DNA of 64,000 nt. It comes from Vreelandella sulfidaeris. GTDB lineage: Bacteria > Pseudomonadota > Gammaproteobacteria > Pseudomonadales > Halomonadaceae. Every line of letters begins with the position of its first letter. The stretch's first letter is position 1. The position numbers and the translations under genes were made by a program. Below are positions 43,440-57,077 of this stretch, one piece after another. The notes beneath the pieces were generated by a model. The model had not been told where the DNA came from, did no database searches, and saw nothing but the letters and a program-made list of their open reading frames with translations. The DNA lies in the NCBI GenBank assembly GCA_007182875.1, contig AP019514.1, forward strand, positions 1 through 64,000. Reading direction: 5' to 3'.

Positions 43440-44132
43440 ATGGTGCGTGAGTCACACTCATCCCCCTCGATCCGCCAGCGATGCAGCCGCCCAGTTGGGG
43501 GGAAGTGGCGTACCTGACAGTGACAGCGGTCAATAACATCGGTGCTTTTTTGCAGTGGGGACAGCCAAAAGATGTGCTGTTGCCGTTTAGTGAGCAGCAT
43601 TTTCGCCCAGATGCCGGTAAGCGCGTATTGGTCATGCTGTATAGCGATGACCAAGGACGGCCGGTCGCTACGATGAAGCTGGATCGCTTTTGACGGACGA
43701 TGCCTGGGCGTTGGAAAAGGTGATGAAGTAGCCGTCGTGGTAGCTGATCGTACCGATTTGGGTATGAAAGTGGTGGTGAATCACCGTTATTGGGGGCTTA
43801 TTTACCAGGATGATGTGACTCAGCCATTGCGTCGTGGCCAATCAGTTAAAGGCTATGTGAAGCAGCGGCGTGAAGATGGTCGCCTCAATATCTCGCTGTT
43901 ACCGCCAGGCGCAGCCCGGCTAGATGTAGTCGGTAACAAGGTTCTGCAAGCACTGCGGGAAAGCGGTGGCTATTTAGCGCTGGGGGATAAAAGCCCTGCC
44001 CATGAAGTTAAAGCGCGCTTAGGGGTCAGTAAAAGTGCTTATAAACAAGCGATTGGCCGGCTTTACAAGCAGCAGTTGATCACGTTAGAGCCTGATGCTA
44101 TTCGCTTGGTGCCTGGCGCACTTAGCGAGTAG
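43440..44132 (+). CDS. S1 RNA-binding protein, CvfB-like (frameshifted)
   Basis: Related to CvfB/YitL, a regulator built of S1 domains plus a C-terminal winged helix. The ATG at 43440 has AAGGA upstream and needs one extra C near 43463 to reach GEVAYLTVTAVNNIGAFLQWGQPKDVLLP, an S1 domain. After a second indel near 43690 come DLGMKVVVNHRYWGLIYQDDV (second S1), GYVKQRREDGRLNISL, and the winged-helix VKARLGVSKSAYKQAIGRLYKQQLI. About 231 residues, shorter than typical CvfB, lacking the most N-terminal S1 domain. Confidence 0.8.
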
Positions 44133-44208
44133 TTAGCGGGGGCAGTTGGAGCCGGGCGGGCAGTGCGGCATACTGCGACTCTATTGTTCATGTTTGGATA
44201 GTGCCCCG

Positions 44209-45165
44209 ATGAGCCAATCAAATCTGCATCTCGGCGTCGTGATGGACCCCATTAGCGACATCGCTTACAAGAAAGACACCACCATGGCCATGCTATGGGC
44301 TGCCCAGGAGCGTGGTTACATCCTGCACTATATGGAGCAGGAAGACCTTTTCTTGAATGCAGGGCAAGCCTACGCGCGTATGCGGCCTTTAACGGTGCAT
44401 CGTGACCCAAACCACTGGTATGACCTAGGCGAAGCGTCGGCCCGCCCGCTGGTTGAGTTGGATGTAGTGCTGATGCGTAAAGACCCGCCCGTCGATGCTG
44501 ATTTTACTAATGCCGTGCATCTGCTGGGCTTTGCCGAACGTGAAGGTGTGCTGGTGGTCAATCCCACGGCGGCGCTGCTGCAGTGTAATGAAAAGCTGTT
44601 TGCGCAACAGTTCCCACAGTGCTGCGCGCCGACGCTTGTGGCCAGCCGCGATGATGTTCTGCGTGCCTTCCATGCGGAGCACGGCGATGTCATCTTCAAG
44701 CCACTGGATGGCATGGGCGGTACCGGTATTTTTCATATTGGCCCGGACGGCCGTAATATCGGCGCAGTAATCGAGCAGCTCACCTTTCGCGGCCAACGCC
44801 AAATCATGGCGCAGCGTTACCTGCCGGAAATAAAGGATGGCGATACGCGCATTCTATTGGTCGATGGTGAACCCGTTCCCTTTGGCCTGGCGCGCATTCC
44901 CTCGGCGGGCGAAACCCGTGGCAACCTGGCCGCCGGTGGGCGGGGCGTCAGCCGTGAACTCACCGAGCGTGACCATTGGCTTATCCAACAGGTTCAGCCG
45001 ATGATTCGTGACAAGGGCTTAATGTTCGTTGGTCTCGATGTGATTGGTGACTATATTACCGAAATCAATGTCACCAGCCCTACCTGTGTGCGTGAAATCG
45101 ATGATCAGCGGGGTACCAATATCGCCGGTTTACTGCTGGATGCCATCGAGCGCCGCTTAGCCTAA
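44209..45165 (+). CDS. gshB: Glutathione synthetase
   Basis: Intact 318-residue ATP-grasp enzyme that joins gamma-glutamylcysteine and glycine. The ATG at 44209 gives MSQSNLHLGVVMDPISDIAYKKDTT. Motifs: VLMRKDPPVD, VIFKPLDGMGGTGIFHI (glycine-rich loop), RYLPEIKDGDTRILLVDGEP, GNLAAGGRG, and INVTSPTCVREID (metal site). The conserved order gshB-yqgE-ruvX-pyrB is seen across gammaproteobacteria. Confidence 0.96.
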   Translation: MSQSNLHLGVVMDPISDIAYKKDTTMAMLWAAQERGYILHYMEQEDLFLNAGQAYARMRPLTVHRDPNHWYDLGEASARPLVELDVVLMRKDPPVDADFTNAVHLLGFAEREGVLVVNPTAALLQCNEKLFAQQFPQCCAPTLVASRDDVLRAFHAEHGDVIFKPLDGMGGTGIFHIGPDGRNIGAVIEQLTFRGQRQIMAQRYLPEIKDGDTRILLVDGEPVPFGLARIPSAGETRGNLAAGGRGVSRELTERDHWLIQQVQPMIRDKGLMFVGLDVIGDYITEINVTSPTCVREIDDQRGTNIAGLLLDAIERRLA

Positions 45166-45239
45166 GCGCGGTTCCACTTTTATAATGTCATTTAATTTAC
45201 GCTATGCCTGCTGGGATGCCTGCAGGCAGTAGGAGACGC

Positions 45240-45796
45240 ATGCAAAGTTTGAAACATCACTTTTTAATGGCCATGCCACATTTAGAAGACCCCAATTTTG
45301 CCGGTAGTCTGATTTATCTTTGCGATCACGATAACAACGGCTGCATGGGGGTAATTACTAACCGACCGTTAGAAATCACGCTTGAGGCGCTGTTTGATCA
45401 GCTGGAATTAGGCGGTGAAACAAGCCCGCACCGCAATGCGCCGGTTTATTACGGCGGACCGATGCATAAAGACCGTGGCTTCATTCTGCATGTCGGTGAT
45501 AGTCAGCAGTGGGACTCGAGCATCCAGGTGGAAGATGGCATTGCGCTAACCACATCGCTGGATATTCTTCAGGCCTTTGCTGCTGGCGAGGGGCCAGAGC
45601 ACTTTTAGTCTGCTTAGGCTGCGCGGGCTGGGAAGTGGGGCAACTGGAAGAGGAGCTGAAGGAGAACAGTTGGCTAACGGTAGAAGCCGAGAGCAGCGTG
45701 CTCTTCAATACGCCACCCGTTGAGCGGTTAACGGCGGCGGCTGGTTTACTTGGTATAGATCTTAACCTAATGACCCGAGACGCGGGGCACGCCTGA
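45240..45796 (+). CDS. yqgE: UPF0301 protein YqgE (one frameshift)
   Basis: About 185 residues. The ATG at 45240 has AGGAG upstream. Family stretches: HHFLMAMPHLEDPNFAGSLIYLCDH, NNGCMGVITNRPLEITL, PVYYGGPMHKDRGFILH, then after an indel near 45603 LVCLGCAGWEVGQLEEEL and ENSWLTVEA. Function is not established. The stop overlaps the ruvX ATG (TGATG). Confidence 0.92.
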
Positions 45797-46251
45797 TGGC
45801 CGAAGCGGGGCAGCGTCTCATTCTAGCCTTTGACTACGGTACTCGGCGTATCGGTGTGGCGGTTGGCAATGAGTTGCTGCGTAGTGCGCGCGAGCTAACG
45901 CCACTGACGGCGCGGGATGGAATTCCTGACTGGAACGTTGTCGAGCGGCTGCTTAGCGAGTGGCAGCCAGACCTGCTAGTGGTGGGTTTGCCGCTGAATA
46001 TGGATGGTAGCGAATCAGACATGAGCACCCGTGCTCGCAAGTTCGGTAATCGTTTGCATGGCCGTTTTGGAAAGCCATGTGCAATGGTCGACGAGCGTGG
46101 CACCACGCGAGAAGCGAAAATGATCGCTCGCGAGGCGGGCCATAAAGGCAACTATCGTCAAGATAGTGTCGATGGCATTGCGGCTATTCTCATCCTTGAG
46201 GGCTGGTTTGCCCACCAGGAAGGCCTGCCTGGCGGGCGTCTTTCGCTGTAG
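45796..46251 (+). CDS. ruvX: Holliday-junction resolvase-like RuvX (YqgF)
   Basis: Intact 151-residue RNase H-fold protein; YqgF is linked to 16S pre-rRNA processing as well as to resolvase-like activity. Conserved acidic residues are in LAFDYGTRRIGVAVG, VVGLPLNMDGSESD, VDERGTTREA and RQDSVDGIAAILIL. The start overlaps yqgE. It converges on pyrB with a 27-base gap. Confidence 0.95.
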   Translation: MAEAGQRLILAFDYGTRRIGVAVGNELLRSARELTPLTARDGIPDWNVVERLLSEWQPDLLVVGLPLNMDGSESDMSTRARKFGNRLHGRFGKPCAMVDERGTTREAKMIAREAGHKGNYRQDSVDGIAAILILEGWFAHQEGLPGGRLSL

Positions 46252-46278
46252 CGCGTGAGTGTCTTAGCGGCGAAGAGT

Positions 46279-47304
46279 TCAGCGATCCAGTGTGCCGATC
46301 TGGGAGGGTACGTACCAACGTACTGGGCGTGCGTCCTGCTCGATCAATTCGTCGACCTTTAGCAAGGTTGCGAAAATTGCCATTCGCATCGGAATGCCAT
46401 TATCCGTCTGGCGGAAAATCGCCAAGCGAGGGTCGCCATTTAAATCTACATTTAAATCATTGGCACCTGGACGGCTATCCCGAGGTAGTGGATGCATCAC
46501 AATGGTGCTTTGACTGCAGCGGTGATCGAGAAAATCGCGGTTAACCATAAAGTCATCGGAAAGCCCCTGAAAGCTCTCATTCATCTCATCGGTAAAGCGC
46601 TCTTTCTGAATGCGCGTGGTGTACACCACATCTAAATCTGCAAAGTCGCTGGCCAGTGAGTCGCGCTGCTCAATGCGGTGGCCGCGTGATGCTACTAAGT
46701 CAATCAGCGAGGAAGGCATCTCAAGGCCCGGCGGTGACACGAGCGTAATGCGCAGCGGGTCATAGAGTGATAAAAGCTTGATCAGTGAATGAACAGTACG
46801 GCCGTACTTCAAGTCGCCGGTCAGTAAGATATGTGCACCGCTCAGCGATTTGCCCAGCCGTTGAAACTCTTTATCAATCGTATAAAGGTCAAGTAATGCT
46901 TGGCTGGGGTGCTCCCCAGGGCCATCACCGCCATTAATCACGGGTACATTGGTGGCTGCTGCAAACTCAGCGACGGAACCCTGGTCGGGGTGGCGCATCA
47001 CTATGGCATCGCAGTAGCCGCTCATTACGCGGCTGGTGTCATAGAGTGATTCACCTTTCGCCATTGAAGAGAAAGTAAACCCTGTCGTGTCACAGACACT
47101 GCCACCTAGCCGACAAAAGGCTGTATGAAAGCTGACGCGCGTGCGAGTGCTGGCTTCAAAGAACAGATTGCCGAGTACCGCTCCTTCTAATACGCGCGTC
47201 ACTTGGCGCCGCTGAGCTATCGGCTCCATGCGTGCAGCTACACGCAGTAAGTGATCAACGCTTTCACGGGTTAATGAGTCGACAGTTAGCAGGTGGTGGC
47301 TCAT
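46279..47304 (-). CDS. pyrB: Aspartate carbamoyltransferase catalytic chain
   Basis: Intact 341-residue enzyme making carbamoyl aspartate, the committed step of pyrimidine synthesis. The ATG at 47304 gives MSHHLLTVDSLTRESVDHLL. Motifs: carbamoyl-phosphate loop FEASTRTRVSFHTAF, NGGDGPGEHPSQALLDLYTI, ILLTGDLKYGRTVHSL, VVYTTRIQKERF and VMHPLPRDSR. No pyrC-like or pyrI gene is adjacent in the window. It diverges from the rRNA operon. Confidence 0.95.
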   Translation of the reverse strand: MSHHLLTVDSLTRESVDHLLRVAARMEPIAQRRQVTRVLEGAVLGNLFFEASTRTRVSFHTAFCRLGGSVCDTTGFTFSSMAKGESLYDTSRVMSGYCDAIVMRHPDQGSVAEFAAATNVPVINGGDGPGEHPSQALLDLYTIDKEFQRLGKSLSGAHILLTGDLKYGRTVHSLIKLLSLYDPLRITLVSPPGLEMPSSLIDLVASRGHRIEQRDSLASDFADLDVVYTTRIQKERFTDEMNESFQGLSDDFMVNRDFLDHRCSQSTIVMHPLPRDSRPGANDLNVDLNGDPRLAIFRQTDNGIPMRMAIFATLLKVDELIEQDARPVRWYVPSQIGTLDR

Positions 47305-47416
47305 GACGGACCTCAGCAAGGTGGTGGATGCGCCTAGTGTAACCGCCAATGAGGGTGCCGCCGAAGGGGTTTAATCTTCTTAATATGACGAATCTGTAAT
47401 TTTTCTACAAAAGCCC

Positions 47417-47445
47417 TTGCCAACCCGTCTTTGAGCCCGTAAAGT
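47417..47445 (+). promoter_or_regulatory. rRNA promoter P1
   Basis: TTGCCA (47417-47422), a 17-base spacer and TAAAGT (47440-47445), followed by the GC-rich start region ACGCATCCGC. An A/T-rich stretch at about 47371-47411 directly upstream looks like an UP element. The design matches growth-regulated, stringently controlled rRNA promoters. It lies 410 bases before 16S. Confidence 0.65.
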
Positions 47446-47563
47446 ACGCATCCGCTGCCGGGGACGCCAAGCGTTACCAGCGGTGAATGAAGGTGAAAAC
47501 CTTCGGTTTGTCAGGTAGTTAGCGATTTTGGATGTGGTCAGGTTTACATCGAAAACAACGCGC

Positions 47564-47591
47564 TTGACAACCACCAGGAAATGCGTAGAAT
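47564..47591 (+). promoter_or_regulatory. rRNA promoter P2
   Basis: TTGACA (47564-47569), a 16-base spacer and TAGAAT (47586-47591), then ACGCCTTCC. The stretch GCGTAGAATACGCC closely resembles the E. coli rRNA promoter -10 region. The GC-rich discriminator suggests ppGpp/DksA control. Confidence 0.8.
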
Positions 47592-47666
47592 ACGCCTTCC
47601 TCGCTGAGGCAAGCCAAGTCAACGGCCAGCCGGGTAGCTTAATTAGTTAGCTACCATAGCGAAACA

Positions 47667-47711
47667 GCTCTTTAACAATTTGATCAGGTAATTCATGTGG
47701 GCGCTTGCTGA
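47667..47711 (+). promoter_or_regulatory. Leader boxA and 5' half of the 16S processing stem
   Basis: GCTCTTTAACAATTT (47667-47681) is the boxA antitermination element. Next, 47681-47711 (starting TGATCAGGTAATTCA) is almost fully complementary to 49399-49430 behind 16S, forming the RNase III processing stem that releases pre-16S rRNA. Confidence 0.85.
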
Positions 47712-47854
47712 TGTTAGTGACAAATCACTAAATATCAAGGCAAGCGAACATATCGATACTTTTCGGAGTATCACAGTGAATTCGTTTGAACCTTGAGCCA
47801 AGTTTGATCCGCTTTTGTTACTTTCGAGTGACGAGTAAGGATCACAATGATTTT

Positions 47855-49383
<1,529 letters not shown>

Positions 49384-49630
49384 AACGATGCGTCACAGTC
49401 AGTAAGCGTCCACAATGAATTACCTGATCAGATAGCTGTTGATGAGCAGTGATAAGCCACACGCCTAGAGCGTTGCCTTATCACTGCTTCTAGCAGTCGC
49501 TCTTTAACAATGTATATCATGCTGACAAGAACACTTCTTAGGAAGTGCTTCTTAAATTGTGATACGTCTCAAGCGTATCCGGCAAAATGAAACGTTATCA
49601 TTGCGAACCCCAGACTCCTTCGGGTTATAG
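49384..49630 (+). other. 16S-23S spacer without tRNA genes
   Basis: A 247-base spacer. It holds the 3' half of the 16S processing stem (49399-49430), a second boxA (GCTCTTTAACAAT, 49499-49511), and GCGTATCCGG (49575-49584), which pairs with CCGGATACGC behind 23S to form the pre-23S stem. No tRNA-Ile or tRNA-Ala is present, so this is a tRNA-less rrn copy. Confidence 0.85.
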
Positions 49631-52509
<2,879 letters not shown>

Positions 52510-52661
52510 TATAACACCCAAGGGGTCTGGTCGTGATGATAACGACACATGAAACACCGGATACGCAGCGTGTGGCCCAAGCGACATAACGTCAGGGCGG
52601 CAAGCAATGAGACGATCACAATTTAGCAAACGCTAGTCAGCATGATGTACATAGCCAGTTA

Positions 52662-52780
52662 CGCCTGACGACCATAGCGAGCGTGAACCACCTGATCCCT
52701 TGCCGAACTCAGCAGTGAAACCGCTTAGCGCCGATGGTAGTGTGGGGTCTCCCCATGCGAGAGTAGGTCATCGTCAGGCA
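52662..52780 (+). rRNA. 5S ribosomal RNA
   Basis: About 119 bases. The 5' end GCCTGACGACCATAGCG pairs with the 3' end CGTCAGGC. Conserved internal parts include TGCCGAACTCAGCAGTGAAAC (as TTGCCGAACTCAG) and GTGTGGGGTCTCCCCATGCG. A 150-base spacer separates it from 23S and contains the 3' half of the 23S processing stem near 52557. Confidence 0.95.
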
Positions 52781-52790
52781 CTTATACCGT

Positions 52791-52823
52791 AAAAGCCCCG
52801 AGCATTCAGTGTTCGGGGCTTTT
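52791..52823 (+). terminator. rRNA operon terminator
   Basis: AAAAGCCCCGA (52791-52801) pairs perfectly with TCGGGGCTTTT (52813-52823) around an 11-base loop, 10 bases after 5S. A strong intrinsic terminator closing the operon before dgt. Confidence 0.9.
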
Positions 52824-52920
52824 GCTGGGCGGTCGACAATACACCTCACCTTAACCCATACACTAACGTGCGGTTTTCTGGCGTTTTATGTCAGAATGCA
52901 CTCCTCAAGGAGGAATGCCC

Positions 52921-54251
52921 ATGACTCAGATGCGCTGGGAGCAGCTACTTTCCCCACGTCGTCTTCACGATCAACGCTCAACAAGTACCCGTGAAATAGG
53001 GCGTAGTCCGTTTCATAAAGACCATGACCGAATTGTTTTCTCAGGCTCGTTTAGACGTCTGGGGCGCAAGACACAAGTGCACCCGCCAACCGAAAACGAT
53101 CATATCCATACGCGCCTAACTCATTCGCTGGAAGTTGGCTGTGTAGGTCGTTCTTTGGGCATGATTGTGGGGGAGTTGCTACGCGATCGCTTGCCTGAAT
53201 GGATTACGCCCGCTGATCTCGGCGTCATTGTACAAACGGCGTGCCTGGGGCATGACATTGGTAATCCCCCTTTGGTCACGCCGGCGAGTATGCCATTCGC
53301 GACTGGTTTCAGCGTGCTCAAAGCAGTGGTCTGTTAGAAGGTCTTTCAGACGCTGAGCGCGAGGACCTGCTGACCTATGAAGGCAACGCCCAGGGTTTTC
53401 GGGTGATTACCCAGATTGAATATAACCAGTTTAATGGCGGTATGAGGCTTTCTGCGGCCACACTGGGTGCGCTGCTTAAGTACCCTTGGACTGTTCGTTA
53501 TAGCGGGCGGGCAGGCAAGTTCGGCGCCTACCAGTCTGAGCAGGCGTTACTCAAAGAGGTAGCTGAAGCGGTAGGTTTGTTGCCCAATGGTGAGCAGCGT
53601 TGGTGCCGTCATCCATTAGCTTGGCTAGTCGAGGCGGCCGATGATATTTGTTATGCGCTTCTGGATCTGGAAGATGGTTTGGAGATGGGTATTCTGCGCT
53701 ATGAAGAGGTTGTCGAGATACTGCGCCAGATTGCCGGGGAGTTCCCGCCTGAATATGCCGATATGCAAGCGCGTAATGTGTCCCAGCGTCGCCGCATTGC
53801 GCTGTTGCGAGGCGCTGCCATGGAGCGTGCCGTCAATGATGTCGGCGCAGTTTTTGTCCAGCATGAGCAGGCGCTACTAAGCGGCGCCTTAAGTGATGAC
53901 TTATTAGCGTTATGCCATCCCGATTTGGGCTGGGGTGTGCAAGCGGCTAAGCAACTGGCTCGAGAGCGTATTTTTCAAAACGAGCGTAAGGCAAAATTAG
54001 AGATTGGCGCCTATACGACGCTGGGTATTCTTTTGGAAGCTTTTATAGGCGCTGCTCATGAGCTTCACCATACGGGGCACTCATCGTTTAAACATCAACG
54101 TGTGCTGGCTCTTATTGGTGAAAACACCCCGCTGCCTTCTTGGCCGCTCTACGATAGCTACCGTCGAATGCTGGACTTTATCGGCGGGATGACGGATCAC
54201 TACGCAGTGGATCTAGCGCAAGAGATGGGTGGGCGTCTACGCGGTGATTAG
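52921..54251 (+). CDS. dgt: Deoxyguanosinetriphosphate triphosphohydrolase-like protein Dgt (one frameshift)
   Basis: HD-domain enzyme that hydrolyses dGTP to deoxyguanosine and triphosphate. The ATG at 52921 has AAGGAGG upstream. The HD metal site spans [31 protein letters not shown] (reconstructed across a missing T near 53273) and [41 protein letters not shown] is also conserved. About 443 residues. The first gene after rrn; convergent with the NERD protein. Confidence 0.92.
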
Positions 54252-54261
54252 GCCAGAGCAC

Positions 54262-55167
54262 TTATACTGACGGTTGGCGTAAGTGCTTTAATTCCATTAG
54301 CTTAGCGCGCTCCAGTAGAACATTAATAACCTTGTCATGGATCGCGTCATTGAGCGGACCGGACGTTAGCTCCGTTATCTGTTGAGCTAAGGTATCTCCG
54401 CTTACCACTAGGATATCTGGGGCAGCCTCGCTGTTATCTATTTTCCAGCCAGGTAATACCAGTACGCCACGCACCGGCACAGGCACGCCACAACGGCGCT
54501 CTAACCAATGGGTAAGCCAGCTAACCCCTTGGCGTGTTTTATGCATTGGTCGGCGCTCTTGCCAGTGTGGAAAACGCAATCGCTCGCGCTCTACCGCCAC
54601 GGTGTTGAGCTCGTTGCCATCGGTGCCAATCGCGAGGGTTCTTGCCCGTGTCTCGACCACAAACACCCCATGGGGGTTACTACCACGTGATCGATGGTGA
54701 AGCTGTCGGTGGGAACATCATGAAACACGTAGTAGGTGCGCATCGGGGCGGACTAATCGTTCCAACTCTTGGCCAACGGCAAGCTCGCAGGCTAAGCCCA
54801 ATTTTAGCCGCCGAATACGCTGATAATCACGCACCAATAGCAATGAAAACGTGAGTACCAGTAGCGTGCTGAGCAGCCCATACAGGGCCCATTCCACCCA
54901 ATCCTGCCGGTCAACAAACAACATTCGGCCCATACCATACACCAGCGGCGCCAAGCTGATGATAGGCCCTAATGCGCCGTTTAAAAATAGGCTGGAAAAC
55001 GCTTGGTCAAGGCGGTGCCGCAGTGCTTGGCCTGGTTCGTGAAGAGGCGCGTTAAAAGGGGAGTGAACGCGAGCATCATGTAGGCTACGCAGCGCAAGGA
55101 CAATACTGGCCATTGCCGCCATAGGGAATAAAAAAATCAGGGGTAGCAAGTATTCCAGCCAAGCCAT
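54262..55167 (-). CDS. NERD-domain membrane protein (frameshifted)
   Basis: About 302 residues. The start MAWLEYLLPLIFLFPMAAMA is at 55167. Two or three membrane segments occupy the first 110 residues (LFLNGALGPIISLAPLVYG, ALYGLLSTLLVLTFSLLLV). The NERD nuclease-related domain follows: GQELERLVRPDAHLL, then after an indel near 54715 TIDHVVVTPMGVFVVETRA, which resembles the DHVVVGP.GVFVIETK core. VRGVLVLPGWKID comes next. NERD proteins are suspected to process DNA; no function is proven. Confidence 0.83.
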
Positions 55168-55238
55168 TGCAGTGCCTTGCTCTATAGCGACTCACCTGAT
55201 GGTAAGTCCCGATAATAAGTTATAGTGGTGTAGAAGCT

Positions 55239-55613
55239 TCAACCGCCAGCGAATTTAACCTGGTAGCCAAGGGCAAGCAGCTCTTGGCGCAGGGTATCGC
55301 GATGGTCGCCTTGAATCTCAATAATACCCTCTTTCACCGCTCCACCCGTTCCGCAACGCTTTTTAAGCGTTTTTGCCAACGCTTTAAGGTCGTCACTAGA
55401 CAGTGGAATACCACTGACGGTGGTCACGCCTTTGCCTTTACGGCCACTCGTTTCTCGCCGAATACGTACCACACCATCAAGAGCAGCCAAGCGCTGCTGC
55501 TCGCTCATCTCGTCACACTGACAGGCTTCAAGTGCTTCCCGGCAGATAGGACAGGTTTTGCCATGTTCGGTGGAGTAAACCAGTCCACCTAACTGATCAC
55601 GTAAAGAGGCCAT
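55239..55613 (-). CDS. yciH: SUI1-family translation factor YciH
   Basis: 124-residue eIF1/SUI1-like protein that affects start-codon selection and initiation fidelity. The ATG at 55613 has a strong GGGAGG site. An N-terminal zinc-ribbon-like segment has Cys pairs in CPICREALEACQCDEM. The SUI1 domain follows with VVRIRRETSGRKGKGVTTVSGIPL, LAKTLKKRCGTGGAVKEGIIEIQGDH and LLALGYQVKFAGG. The frame is continuous with the upstream HAD gene, probably through an indel there. Confidence 0.93.
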   Translation of the reverse strand: MASLRDQLGGLVYSTEHGKTCPICREALEACQCDEMSEQQRLAALDGVVRIRRETSGRKGKGVTTVSGIPLSSDDLKALAKTLKKRCGTGGAVKEGIIEIQGDHRDTLRQELLALGYQVKFAGG

Positions 55614-55624
55614 TATCATCCTCC

Positions 55625-56314
55625 CTATTGAATGTTGAGGCACAGGTGTTTGCCAATATTCACGCGTGAGTCGCTCTACCACTGCAGGTAATTGATACAT
55701 GTTACTGATCATAATGGCATTTTCAGGCGTTGTTTCGGCATCGGGGAAACGGTTTAGATGAATCACCGTCATGCCCGCTTGAAGCGCCGCGCGGACGCCT
55801 ACCAAAGCATCGTCTATGGCAATACAGTCACGCGCTGCATAGCCCATAATACTCGCTGCATGGAGATGTAAACAGGGCTCTGGTTTCCAGCAATTAGCGG
55901 TATAGCCACTGAAAAGCGTTTTCCGAAGTATTGGCTAAGCCCCGTGGCCTCTAATGCCGTGTGGATTTTGCTTTCGGGTCCGTTAGAAACCACCGCACTG
56001 GGATAAGAGACTAGGATGTCCAACGTTTCACGAGCACCTGGTATAGTCGTCAGCTCCTGAGCAAGCCTAGTGGCTAGCTTGGCCCGCATTGAGGTTTCCA
56101 TGCGGTCAAGCTGGTCAGGGTCAACATCACCATAGCGTTGTTGCAGTTCAGCAACGATGCGCCGGAAGCGCGCTCCACGAAACTCGCCAAGGTAATCAGT
56201 AGTCGCAAAAGGCAGGCCTACTGAATTAAGTCCGATGGCCATCTCTTCGGCCAGTAGCGGCTCGCTATCGACGAGGGTGCCATCACAGTCAAACAGCAAA
56301 AGTGGGAGCGGCAT
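55625..56314 (-). CDS. HAD-superfamily phosphatase, YieH-like (frameshifted)
   Basis: Subfamily IA HAD phosphatase of about 229 residues, closest in pattern to YieH (6-phosphogluconate phosphatase). The ATG at 56314 starts MPLPLLLFDCDGTLVDSEPLL (nucleophile Asp9, acid Asp11). Motif II is PSAVVSNGPESK. After an indel near 55900 come FFSGYTANCWKPEPCLHLHAA (motif III Lys) and CIAIDDALVGVRAALQAGM (motif IV). The end is inferred at the TAG at 55625-55627, which needs one more indel; as written the frame runs into yciH. The true substrate is unknown. Confidence 0.82.
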
Positions 56315-56628
56315 TGCGCGGTTCCTTGCAGCGGCTTAAGCGCTGCCAGTATTGGTTTAAGCCATCCATACTGCTATTGAACGGGATTTTACGCTATTTG
56401 TGAACACTGTTTTGTTATTTTTGCTTGCCTACACGATACGCTTACGCCAGCTTAAACGGCTACGCTCAATTTGTTGCCTACCACAATCTATAACTTGGCG
56501 TTAGTAAGCGTCCCATTGTGAGCGTTGGGAACAGCTAAGCTGTAATGGCGATATGCATATCTAAAGAAGTCTGCACTGAAGAGTAGGGATACACTATTCT
56601 GTTATAACCACAACATGGAGAACGCCTA
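56315..56628. other. Intergenic region upstream of the acidic protein
   Basis: A 314-base A/T-richer gap between divergent genes. It should hold the promoters of the HAD phosphatase and the acidic protein. TATTCT and TATAAC near 56595-56606 are possible -10 elements. I see no gene or repeat. Confidence 0.4.
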
Positions 56629-57060
56629 ATGCGATTAACCCCTTGGTTGCTACCTTTTGCACTTAGCGCTGCTTTACTAACGACCACGAGCTATGTGTTT
56701 GCTGATAATCATGAATCTGAGAGTGAACAGCAAAAGCCTCTGGATGATGAGGCGCTTGAAGAAGAGTACGGTATTAAAGCGGGATCAGTGAAGCGTGACG
56801 AAGATGAAGGCGCTTCTTCTAGCGATTCCGAAGGCGCTGATGAGCAATCTCGCGTCAGCGAAGAAGAAGAAGAGGAAGAAAAGGGCGAAGAAGAAGCAAC
56901 GCGTGCAGGTGAAGATGACGTAGCGCTAGAGCCTGGCGACAGTGAAGAGAGAAATCCCGAAGCTGGCACGGGTGGTACCGGTAGTCCAGAAGATGCTATT
57001 CATGATAGCGAGGAAGAGAATAGCAAAGAGAACAAGAATGGCACTGAAGATAACGAGTAA
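56629..57060 (+). CDS. Highly acidic exported protein of unknown function
   Basis: Intact 143-residue frame; ATG at 56629 with GGAG upstream. Residues 1-25 form a signal peptide (MRLTPWLLPFALSAALLTTTSYVFA, here split: basic start, hydrophobic core, VFA-D cleavage site). The rest is almost free of hydrophobic residues and dominated by Glu, Asp, Ser and Gly, including a run of eight glutamates and aspartates around EEEEEEEKGEEEA. It is predicted disordered and periplasmic. It could bind cations or serve as a solubility or ion buffer in high salt. No family recognised. Convergent with the small gene at 57078. Confidence 0.8.
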   Translation: MRLTPWLLPFALSAALLTTTSYVFADNHESESEQQKPLDDEALEEEYGIKAGSVKRDEDEGASSSDSEGADEQSRVSEEEEEEEKGEEEATRAGEDDVALEPGDSEERNPEAGTGGTGSPEDAIHDSEEENSKENKNGTEDNE

Positions 57061-57077
57061 CCTCAGTGCCCGGTGTA

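Noticed and set aside
47380..47622. 80-codon minus-strand frame between pyrB and rrn
   Set aside because: It covers the two rRNA promoters and UP region; composition and position fit regulatory DNA, not a gene.
52921..54251. Dgt as part of an anti-phage nucleotide-depletion system
   Set aside because: It stands alone beside rrn with housekeeping neighbours and shows no defence-island context.
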